Shown: one piece after another, positions 1 through 6,109 of the stretch
Layout: each line of letters begins with the position of its first letter
How positions within the stretch are numbered: position 1 is the stretch's first letter
Assembly (NCBI GenBank): GCA_017999015.1
Contig: JAGOBZ010000123.1
Span: 1-8,651, forward strand
Direction: 5' to 3'
DNA: 8,651 bases
Source: Kiritimatiellia bacterium
Lineage (GTDB): Bacteria > Verrucomicrobiota > Kiritimatiellia > RFP12 > UBA1067
Translations under genes and position numbers: made by a program
The notes under the pieces: generated by a model
The model's database searches: none
What the model was told of the DNA's origin: nothing
What the model saw: the letters and a program-made list of their open reading frames with translations, nothing else

Positions 1-219
1 ATTATTTTCTGTTGAAGGGGGGACAGATTTGTGGTTATACACCTATCAGCCGGGATCGGTCGTACAAAAACACATGTCCCTTCATACGTGGGATACGCTC
101 TTCGTGGGGGACGCTTGGCGCTGAGGTTTGGAGTGCGGCGGCTTGCCGCCGCTTTGGAAAGCGGGACCGTCCTTCGGTTGTCACCGCCCCAAACAGGATA
201 CCAACCGTTTTCCTGCCGC
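1..219. other. Gene-free left edge with palindromes
   Basis: No convincing coding region is seen here. The region lies downstream of the esterase-like gene, whose stop is at 220. It holds an imperfect inverted repeat (13-25 with 75-84), a degenerate 16-bp tandem duplication (87-102 and 103-118), a perfect GC-rich hairpin (135-152), a small palindrome GCTTT-GG-AAAGC (151-162) and a further imperfect hairpin (about 161-187). Short open frames crossing it have no start context and no recognisable domain. The density of palindromes is typical of dispersed extragenic repeats or the end of a mobile element that continues to the left, but neither can be proven from one copy. Confidence 0.55.
135..152. 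repeat. Perfect GC-rich palindromic hairpin, REP-like
   Basis: GCGGCGGC and GCCGCCGC form a perfect 8-bp inverted repeat around a TT centre. The flanks are GGAGT on the left and TTTGG on the right, and a second palindrome (GCTTT-GG-AAAGC) starts directly at its right arm. It lies about 70 bp beyond the stop of the minus-strand esterase-like gene. No T-run follows on either strand, so it is not a canonical intrinsic terminator. It resembles the REP class of extragenic palindromes, but only one copy is visible in this window. Confidence 0.6.
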
Positions 220-1686
220 TCACAGACTTCGGATATAAAACGGCGCGAGCGGCAGCCCCGCAGCATTTTTGAGGCGACCAACCCCATGCCAATTCCACAG
301 ATAACGCAACTGCTTCGGTTCAGGAACACCATTCGCCTGCACGACGATTTCATCCTGATTCTTGTAGGTCGCCGCTGCAGGCACAAACTTACCGTCCGCT
401 CCCGCCACTTCAAACGGCGCGGGATCACACCCATGCAACACCCAAGCGCCGGCATGATCGAACGTCAGTTTCACCGCGCCCTTCTCGACGACACACGACT
501 TCAGTTCCGGGCCGTAACAGGGGATGTCCGTGCGACCATAGTCACGATGCAACGCAAGCGCCGCGAGTCGCACCGAAATCGTGCGCTTGTCCCCCGGGTG
601 GATATTGTCATGCTCGCCGACATCAACGATCGACACCATCGCCGCGTGCTTATTCTCCTTCGGGAAACGCGCCTCGGCCTCCCAGATATCGCAGTCGTTC
701 ACTTTCGGATCATTGGGCTTCATCCCATAGTCGAACGGCGCGATCTGCACGAGGTAGAACGACATGCCAGGGTTCTCGAACGCGCGGCTCCAGCCATTCC
801 AGAGCGCATGCAGATAGTCCATGTACGCGAGTCCCTGTCCCCGGTTGGACTCCCCCTGGTACCAGAGTGCGCCTCGGATTGCGAATGGCACGAGCGGGTG
901 GATCATGGCATTCCAAAGTGCACGCGGTTGTTTGTGAAGCTCCATTTTCGGAGCATTCGTTGGCGTATGAGCAAGGATCGTAGATTCGGCGAACTTCGCT
1001 ATTTTTGGCACGGAGCGATAGCCATCAGGCGAGATCCACGTCTCGATGTTCGTGCCACCCCACGCCGACACGATCACGCCCACCGGCACCTTGAGCGAAT
1101 GATGGAGCGTGAGGGCGTAGTGAAACGCCAACGCCGAAAAGAACTGCTGCTTCCCCGGCGCAAACCGTTGCCACTCCATCTGCTTCGCAAGTTCTTTGGG
1201 CTCAGTCGCCCACACAGCGGGAACCGTACACCCGCGCACGAGCGGCTCATCCACCATTAGAATGTCGAGTGCGCCGTTCAATTCGCGATTCCCATGCTGG
1301 CGTACGTAGGGCGGCACCCACATCGCCATGGACATATTGCTCTGCCCGCTGCAAAGCCACACTTCACCAACCAAGACATCGGAGATTTTCTGGACGTTCT
1401 TCGCGCCCGTTGCCACCAGCTCGCGCGATTCGCGCGACACCGCGAGCGGCGAAAGACGCACCATCCACTCGCCCTTCACATCCGCCGTCGCCGTCACGCT
1501 TTGCCCGCCAAACGTCACCTGCACCTTCTCGCCGACGCTGGCCGTGCCCCACACAGGCACCGGGCGTCCCTGCTGGAGCACCAGGCCATCGTTAAAAATA
1601 GCGGCCAGTTTCACGTCGGCCGACACGGCAAAAGACAACAGTGCAACACCCGTGAAGACCAAACCAGACTTTATGACTGTCATCAT
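220..1686 (-). CDS. Secreted sialate O-acetylesterase-like SGNH hydrolase
   Basis: The predicted protein has 488 residues and belongs to the sialate O-acetylesterase (SASA, SGNH-hydrolase) family, whose members remove O-acetyl groups from sialic acids or from plant and microbial glycans. The N-terminus looks like a signal peptide: a basic residue, then a hydrophobic stretch (about residues 8-22) ending AVSA-D, so export is expected. A beta-rich domain (about 25-105) precedes the nucleophile block GEVWLCSGQSNM (Ser116). The conserved GALWYQGESN block follows at 272-281, and the Asp-x-x-His block DNIHPGDK at 360-367 supplies the catalytic His363. Together these give a complete active site. The start at 1686 has AAAGGA 8 bases upstream; the frame continues open to 1746 but without such a site. 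A second ATG follows immediately at 1683. The gene stands alone, separated by a terminator from the upstream tRNA. The exact substrate is unknown; xylan or other glycan acetyl groups are as likely as sialic acid. Confidence 0.9.
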   Translation of the reverse strand: MMTVIKSGLVFTGVALLSFAVSADVKLAAIFNDGLVLQQGRPVPVWGTASVGEKVQVTFGGQSVTATADVKGEWMVRLSPLAVSRESRELVATGAKNVQKISDVLVGEVWLCSGQSNMSMAMWVPPYVRQHGNRELNGALDILMVDEPLVRGCTVPAVWATEPKELAKQMEWQRFAPGKQQFFSALAFHYALTLHHSLKVPVGVIVSAWGGTNIETWISPDGYRSVPKIAKFAESTILAHTPTNAPKMELHKQPRALWNAMIHPLVPFAIRGALWYQGESNRGQGLAYMDYLHALWNGWSRAFENPGMSFYLVQIAPFDYGMKPNDPKVNDCDIWEAEARFPKENKHAAMVSIVDVGEHDNIHPGDKRTISVRLAALALHRDYGRTDIPCYGPELKSCVVEKGAVKLTFDHAGAWVLHGCDPAPFEVAGADGKFVPAAATYKNQDEIVVQANGVPEPKQLRYLWNWHGVGRLKNAAGLPLAPFYIRSL

Positions 1687-1969
1687 TTCCGGATTCCTTT
1701 TTCGTTGAATGCGCTCACTGAAGATTCCACTTCTCCAGCCACACACATCGGTTACCGGGACCGAACGTTGCCAAGAACGCGGGGGTGTTCATATCGCAGT
1801 TAAGCCGTGCGGTCGTCTGCCACGCTATTGCCCAAAGGCAACCATGCAGCTTGTGGACACGTGGCCGTCCCGCGCCTGGCATCTCATCATCTGAAACTTC
1901 AATCTGACTCACTAGCTTCCCCCAAGGCTCCCCGGGAACATTTCGGGCACAATATACGCCAGATAAATC
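1687..1969. other. Intergenic region between esterase-like gene and tRNA-His terminator
   Basis: No gene is supported here. The stretch must carry the esterase-like gene's promoter, because the tRNA transcript is terminated at about 1970, but no strong -35/-10 pair was found. The best -35 on the minus strand is TTGGCA (revcomp of about 1767-1772), with no good -10 at 17 bp. It holds an inverted repeat, TCGGT-N7-ACCGA (1748-1764), 62 bp or more upstream of the start codon, which could be an operator. An 88-residue minus-strand frame across it (1715-1981) has no recognisable domain and runs through the terminator, so it is not called. Confidence 0.5.
1695..1700 (-). promoter_or_regulatory. Ribosome binding site of esterase-like gene
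   Basis: AAAGGA on the minus strand lies 8 bases before the ATG at 1686. It selects this start over the farther upstream in-frame ATG at 1746, and it places the signal peptide at the very N-terminus. Confidence 0.7.
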
Positions 1970-2004
1970 AAAAAACCCCAATAAAAACTATGTTTTACTG
2001 GGGT
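1970..2004 (-). terminator. Intrinsic terminator of tRNA-His
   Basis: Read on the minus strand, ACCCCAGTAAAAC pairs with GTTTTTATTGGGGT across a short ATA loop, with one G-U pair and one bulged base. It is followed directly by a run of six T. The hairpin begins 6 bases after the tRNA 3' end, which makes it the terminator of that transcript. On the plus strand the hairpin is followed by TAAAACTT with no T-run, so it acts in one direction only. Confidence 0.88.
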
Positions 2005-2010
2005 AAAACT

Positions 2011-2088
2011 TGGGGCGAAAAACGGGACTCGAACCCGCGACCCGCAGAACCACAATCTGCTGCTCTAACCAACTGAGCTATTTTCGCC
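2011..2088 (-). tRNA. tRNA-His (GTG anticodon)
   Basis: The minus strand folds into a complete cloverleaf. The 7-bp acceptor stem (GCGAAAA with TTTTCGC) is fully paired. The D-arm is GCTC...GAGC, the anticodon stem GCAGA/TCTGC encloses loop TTGTGGT with anticodon GTG, and the T-arm has loop TTCGAGT. A G precedes the acceptor stem (position -1, base 2088) and faces discriminator C73. This extra G-1:C73 pair is the identity mark of bacterial tRNA-His. The 3' CCA is encoded in the DNA (ending at 2011). It delivers histidine during translation. The gene has its own promoter and terminator and appears monocistronic. Confidence 0.97.
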
Positions 2089-2105
2089 ATTTGAAAAACG
2101 GAGGC

Positions 2106-2134
2106 AGAATAGCAGACGTTCGCGGGATATGCAA
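2106..2134 (-). promoter_or_regulatory. Predicted promoter of tRNA-His
   Basis: On the minus strand TTGCAT (2129-2134) and TATTCT (2106-2111) are separated by exactly 17 bases. The -10 box lies 17 bases before the tRNA 5' end, which leaves room for a start site about 10 bases upstream of the mature tRNA. The -35 matches the sigma-70 consensus at only 3 of 6 positions, the -10 at 4 of 6. Confidence 0.5.
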
Positions 2135-2194
2135 GCAGGAACACCAGCACTTCCGCATTCCAAACCCCCCGCCTTTCTGGCATGATGTGAAATT

Positions 2195-3211
2195 ATGCAG
2201 ACACGCCCTTCAGAAGAGTTTAACCAACGCAACGCCTCGTTCGACAACCGGTTGCGTCCCACCCGCTTCGCCGACTTTGTCGGGCAGCAAAAAGTCCGCG
2301 ACCGGTTGCTGCTCGCCGTAGAGGCCGCTCGCCAGCGCGGCGAGGCGCTCGACCATGTCCTGCTCTCCGGTCCCCCCGGCCTCGGCAAAACCACCTTGGC
2401 CTTTATCCTCGGCGAGGCGATGGGCGTTGCGGTCAAAACAACCTCGGGCCCCGTGATTGACAAGCCCGGGGATCTTGCGGGCTTGTTGACGAGCGCCGAA
2501 CCGGGCAGCATCATCTTCATCGACGAAATTCATCGGATGCAACGCACGGTTGAAGAGTACCTCTACTCCGCAATGGAAGATTTTGTGATCGACATCATGA
2601 TCGACCAAGGGCCCAACGCGCGCTCGGTACGTCTGGAGTTGCCGCGTTTCACATTAGTGGGGGCCACCACGCGCAGTGGTCTGATCTCGGCACCTTTGCG
2701 CTCGCGCTTTGGCATCGCCAACCGGCTGGACTATTATCACGCTGATGAACTGACTACGATTATCGAACGCTCCGCCGCCAAGTTGGAGGTGCAGGTCGAG
2801 CCTGACGGGGCGCGCGAAATCGCCTCCCGTGCCCGCGGCACACCGCGTATCGCCAACAACCTGCTGCGCCGCGTGCGTGATTATGCCCAGGTTCGCGCCG
2901 GCAACCGGATCACGCGTGAGGTCGCTGCCGAGGCGCTTGCCCTGCTGGAAATCGACCCGCGCGGTCTGGAAGAGATGGATCTGCGTATCCTGGAAACGCT
3001 GGTCGTGAAGTTCAACGGCGGACCGGTGGGCCTCAATACGATCGCGGTGTCTGTCGGCGAGGAGCCTGACACGATCGAGGAGGTGTACGAACCTTTCTTG
3101 ATTCAGGAGGGATATCTCGAGCGCACACCGAAGGGGCGTCTTGCCACGCCCGCCTGCTACAAGCGGCTCGGGCTCACTCCCGCTATGCGTCAGAATGAGC
3201 TGGGACTGTGA
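2195..3211 (+). CDS. ruvB: Holliday junction branch migration helicase RuvB
   Basis: The protein has 338 residues, the usual RuvB length. RuvB is the hexameric AAA+ motor that, with RuvA, drives branch migration of Holliday junctions for resolution by RuvC in recombinational repair. The N-terminal signature RLRPTRFADFVGQ (about 19-31) precedes Walker A GPPGLGKT (59-66), Walker B IFIDEIHR (107-114), sensor 1 GATTR (156-160) and the arginine-finger segment LRSRFG (Arg171). Sensor 2 is in RGTPRIANNLLRR. The C-terminal winged-helix domain has GGPVGL and the EPFLIQEGYLERTPKGR signature. The ATG at 2195 is the only likely start, as an in-frame stop lies 9 bases upstream (2183-2185). No Shine-Dalgarno sequence is visible before it. 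ruvA and ruvC are not adjacent. The gene converges on the lyase gene, with stops 22 bases apart and no clear terminator between them. Confidence 0.98.
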   Translation: MQTRPSEEFNQRNASFDNRLRPTRFADFVGQQKVRDRLLLAVEAARQRGEALDHVLLSGPPGLGKTTLAFILGEAMGVAVKTTSGPVIDKPGDLAGLLTSAEPGSIIFIDEIHRMQRTVEEYLYSAMEDFVIDIMIDQGPNARSVRLELPRFTLVGATTRSGLISAPLRSRFGIANRLDYYHADELTTIIERSAAKLEVQVEPDGAREIASRARGTPRIANNLLRRVRDYAQVRAGNRITREVAAEALALLEIDPRGLEEMDLRILETLVVKFNGGPVGLNTIAVSVGEEPDTIEEVYEPFLIQEGYLERTPKGRLATPACYKRLGLTPAMRQNELGL

Positions 3212-3233
3212 GCCAGACTGCTCGGCGCAGACG

Positions 3234-5285
3234 TTACCGGGTGAAGTTTCGCGAAAACTCGTAGCGAGTCTTTACGCCCTCTTTGCGCGTCACCGTCAAC
3301 GCTGACTCATCCATGCTCAACGCTACGACGGGCATGGCGGGTGCCGCCCCTGCACCGGGCGCGAGCGCATAAAGCTGCCGCACCGTGCCGGCAGCCTGTT
3401 TGCGGTAAATCGCGGTCGGAATCGGGCGCACGCCGCCGTAGCCGGCCGACGAATCCGGCAGCCACCCCTGCACCACCGGCTCCATCTGTCCCTTGACGAC
3501 GCCCACGCCGTCCGCGCCGAACGCGGCCACGGACAGCGAAGGCCCCTCGCCCAGCGTGGCCACCTGCAAGCCGTCCACGCGCACATCAGGCGCGTCGAAA
3601 TGGAAAAGCGTCTCATACAGGTGGGGCTGCCCGTCGAGCGCTTCCAATTCGTCCGCGATGACAAACAGATCCGGCTTCACGAAAAAGACATGCCGCGTAT
3701 GGCGCACGATCCGCGCGGCGTTGGTGCCCCAGCCCTCTTCAAACACGGCGGCGGCGTGATCGAATGCGGCATGTTGCTCCCACACGCACGGTTCAGGCTC
3801 TTTGACCACATAGGTGTCGCGCGGCGATTTGCGCCGGCACTGGTCCTGCCCGTCGACTCTCACAAGATTATGGGCGCGGCTGCTGAGCACGTAACGGCGC
3901 CATTCGCTCGCATCATAGGTGTAGACGCCGCCCTCCACCAGCAGCGGCTTGCCGAACGCGGTCAAGGTCACGCCCAGCTTATCTTCGTGCTGGTGGCCGT
4001 AGCCGAACGGCCCGCCGTCCATGCACAGCCAGAGATCCTGCCGCTCCCAACCGCCGCGCAGGATGAACTGACCCGCGTACGGAAACCGGTAGAAGGTCAG
4101 CGCGGGCGGCCGGCCCTCCTTACCGCGCGTCGCCACCCAGCGGAAATCCTCCCGGTGCGGGAACAGCGTCGCGCCGGTCTGCATCCAGCGTTCCACGCCC
4201 CCCGCGCCTGAGTCGTTCAGTGCCGGCGTCTGGCGGGTCGGCTGCATCGAATAGAGGAAATAATCGAACATCCGCTCCATCTTGGCGGTGTACGCGTCAG
4301 GCACCGCACAACCGGTCAGCGGCACCAGGTTGACCGGCCCCAAGAAATTCTGGACCGAGACCCCGTGATAGCCGGGTGCGAGTTCGATCTGCGCGCCGTC
4401 CGGATACACCTGGATGTCCAGCTCGGCGGTCAGCCGTTCCAGCGCGGTGGCGCGCCACCGCGCGGCGTCCTTGAATTCCGGAAAGAGCGCGCCGACGTGA
4501 TACAGGCCGTTCGCCTCCATGGTGAGCCAGTTGCCGGTGGTCTTGAAGGCCATCAGATACTCCGCGTGCTCGACGTAGCTTTTGACGAAGAGCGTGATCG
4601 CGTCGTCATCAAACGCGCGGGCGGTCAGGAACCGGTGGTACACCTCCGGCCACACGGTCCCGGCACGGATACCGGCTTCAATTGTGCGCCAGCGCGAAAA
4701 GGCCCGGTTGTCCGGTTTCTTGACCGGCACGGGACACGCCTGCACCCAGCTTTTCAACTGCGCGACAAACTCGGCCGCGTACTTCTCGTCGCCAACAGCG
4801 TAAAAGGAGCGTCCGAGATCCAGCCACATGGGATGCCGGCTGAGCTGCCACGTCCACTCGTGGTTGCGCGGCCACTTGGAGCCGGGCTGCGTCGTGGGGT
4901 TGAACGACCAGTCGATGGTCTCGCCGAACGCCCACTCGATGCCGATGCTGGACAGCCGGTGCTGCAACGCCGCCTCGGCTCTGGGGCTGACGCGCGCCTT
5001 CTTGTCGGCCCCGGCGCGTCGCGGATCAAAGGTCCAGGAGGGCGACGTCCGCGTGCGCAGATGCTGCGCGAACGCGCGTTTCGCAGCCGTCCAGTCGGCG
5101 CGCGCCGCAGCCGCCTTCACGTCCGCAAGCCCGGGCCGCTCCGTGTCGATCCGCGTAAAAAACTGCACATCCGTCAGGCGCGGCCCGGTCTCGGGCTCCG
5201 CGGCCGACACACCCAGCGCCAGCCAACACGCCGCAGCGATCCCGCACAGCGCCCCCGCCCCCCGTGTCATCCGCCTCGTTTTCAT
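3234..5285 (-). CDS. Secreted heparinase II/III family polysaccharide lyase
   Basis: The predicted protein has 683 residues and the two-part architecture of heparinase II/III and alginate-lyase enzymes, which cleave uronic-acid polysaccharides by beta-elimination. A signal peptide is clear: MKTRR, then a hydrophobic core (about 11-26), with cleavage likely near VSA-AE (27-30). The alpha-helical toroid domain (about 35-380) holds WTWQLSRHPMWLDLGRSF (144-161) with GDEKYA just after, GNWLTMEANGLYHVG (251-265) and ELAPGYHGVSVQNF (301-314), including the family Tyr-His pair (306-307). The beta-sheet domain has the hallmark GYGHQHEDKLGVTL (428-441) and LLVEGGVYTYD (448-458). The start at 5285 follows a strong GGGGAGGAA; the frame stays open to 5423, but that would overlap the upstream gene and bury the signal peptide. 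It is the last gene of a three-gene operon, 37 bases after the hydrolase. The substrate (alginate, heparinoid or other) cannot be assigned. Confidence 0.9.
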   Translation of the reverse strand: MKTRRMTRGAGALCGIAAACWLALGVSAAEPETGPRLTDVQFFTRIDTERPGLADVKAAAARADWTAAKRAFAQHLRTRTSPSWTFDPRRAGADKKARVSPRAEAALQHRLSSIGIEWAFGETIDWSFNPTTQPGSKWPRNHEWTWQLSRHPMWLDLGRSFYAVGDEKYAAEFVAQLKSWVQACPVPVKKPDNRAFSRWRTIEAGIRAGTVWPEVYHRFLTARAFDDDAITLFVKSYVEHAEYLMAFKTTGNWLTMEANGLYHVGALFPEFKDAARWRATALERLTAELDIQVYPDGAQIELAPGYHGVSVQNFLGPVNLVPLTGCAVPDAYTAKMERMFDYFLYSMQPTRQTPALNDSGAGGVERWMQTGATLFPHREDFRWVATRGKEGRPPALTFYRFPYAGQFILRGGWERQDLWLCMDGGPFGYGHQHEDKLGVTLTAFGKPLLVEGGVYTYDASEWRRYVLSSRAHNLVRVDGQDQCRRKSPRDTYVVKEPEPCVWEQHAAFDHAAAVFEEGWGTNAARIVRHTRHVFFVKPDLFVIADELEALDGQPHLYETLFHFDAPDVRVDGLQVATLGEGPSLSVAAFGADGVGVVKGQMEPVVQGWLPDSSAGYGGVRPIPTAIYRKQAAGTVRQLYALAPGAGAAPAMPVVALSMDESALTVTRKEGVKTRYEFSRNFTR

Positions 5286-5289
5286 CGCG

Positions 5290-5298
5290 TTCCTCCCC
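5290..5298 (-). promoter_or_regulatory. Ribosome binding site of lyase gene
   Basis: GGGGAGGAA on the minus strand contains a perfect GGAGG core 6 bases before the ATG at 5285. It fixes the start that gives an N-terminal signal peptide, against the longer open frame reaching 5423. Confidence 0.85.
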
Positions 5299-5322
5299 TC
5301 TCGGCCGCCCCGCGCCACGCAC

Positions 5323-6108
5323 TTACGCCTCGCCGCGCGCACCGAGCTGATCCAAAAACTCGCCGACCCGCCGCACAAAGGCCTCGGGTTGATCCACATG
5401 CACCAAGTGACCGGCGCCGGCAATCTGCGTGAAGGCGGCCGACGGAAACCAGCCGCGGATCAGCGCTTCGTCGGCCATCAGCCGGAACGGTGAGAGATCA
5501 CCCGCCACAAACAGCGCCGGCCCCTCGTACGGCGCCACCAGCGGCGGCGCGTCGCTCACCGTCCGGTAGTTATCGATCAACGCGCGCAACGGCACGCGCC
5601 ACGCGAACCGTCCCTCCGCGTCGCGAACAACATTCTTCAGCAGAAAATCGCGGGTGGTCCGCTGCGGCACCCAGCGGCTCAGCGCCTCATCCAGATCGCT
5701 GCGCCGCACGGCCGCCGCCAGATCGAGCTGCTCGCAGGCCCGCAGGATGAACAGATGCACCGGCTGGATCGCTCGCGGCGAAATATCCACCACCACCACG
5801 CCGTTCAGCCGGTCGCGGTGGTCAGAGGCCATCTGCATGGCCACCTTGCCGCCCAGCGAATGGCCCAGCACAACGGCGCGATCCACATCCAGCGCGGACA
5901 TCGTCTGCGCCACATCGTCGCCGATGCTCCGCAGGTCGAAACGCGCGGCGCACGGCGAACGCCCGTGGTTGGGCAGGTCCAGGCAGATCAGACGGAACCG
6001 GCCGGCGAGCGCGGCGCGCACGCCGCGCCAGTTCTCGCATGAGCCCATCAGGCCGTGAAGCACCACGACGGCGTCTCCACGGCCTTCGCTCTCGGCGTGC
6101 AGGATCAT
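5323..6108 (-). CDS. Alpha/beta-fold hydrolase, YbfF-like esterase
   Basis: This 261-residue protein is a compact alpha/beta hydrolase without signal peptide or membrane segment, so it is probably cytoplasmic. The oxyanion motif LHGLMGS (17-23) is followed by LDLPNHGRS (43-51), the nucleophile elbow GHSLGGK (82-88, Ser84), VVVDISP (105-111) and GAGHLVH with the catalytic histidine (His234). The acid could be Asp108 in VVDISP or Asp204 in GDLSPF. The LPNHGRS, GHS-GGKVAM and VVDISP blocks resemble E. coli YbfF-type esterases, which act on acyl-CoA or ester substrates. The start lies 1 base after the stop of the isomerase-like gene (TGA-C-ATG), which implies translational coupling in one operon. 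No strong Shine-Dalgarno sequence precedes it. In context it could deacylate oligosaccharides, but that is inference from position. Confidence 0.87.
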   Translation of the reverse strand: MILHAESEGRGDAVVVLHGLMGSCENWRGVRAALAGRFRLICLDLPNHGRSPCAARFDLRSIGDDVAQTMSALDVDRAVVLGHSLGGKVAMQMASDHRDRLNGVVVVDISPRAIQPVHLFILRACEQLDLAAAVRRSDLDEALSRWVPQRTTRDFLLKNVVRDAEGRFAWRVPLRALIDNYRTVSDAPPLVAPYEGPALFVAGDLSPFRLMADEALIRGWFPSAAFTQIAGAGHLVHVDQPEAFVRRVGEFLDQLGARGEA

Positions 6109-6109
6109 G

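Noticed and set aside
31..1260. 409-residue plus-strand open frame
   Set aside because: It is antisense to the esterase-like gene, which has signal peptide, catalytic motifs and a ribosome binding site. The plus-strand translation is rich in Arg and His and shows no domain.
1715..1981. 88-residue minus-strand open frame between tRNA-His and the esterase-like gene
   Set aside because: It begins inside the tRNA terminator hairpin, has no ribosome binding site and no domain I recognise.
2011..2088. tRNA-His 3' end as an integration (att) site
   Set aside because: No duplicate of the tRNA 3' end and no integrase gene are present in the window.
3212..3233. Possible bidirectional terminator between ruvB and the lyase gene
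   Set aside because: Only a 4-bp CTGC/GCAG stem is present, with no T-run on either strand.
5286..5423. N-terminal extension of the lyase to 729 residues
   Set aside because: It would overlap the end of the hydrolase gene and bury the signal peptide. The strong GGAGG site supports the start at 5285.
4365..5432. 355-residue plus-strand open frame
   Set aside because: It is antisense to the heparinase-like gene and Arg/Pro-rich, as expected for a GC-rich shadow frame, with no recognisable motif.
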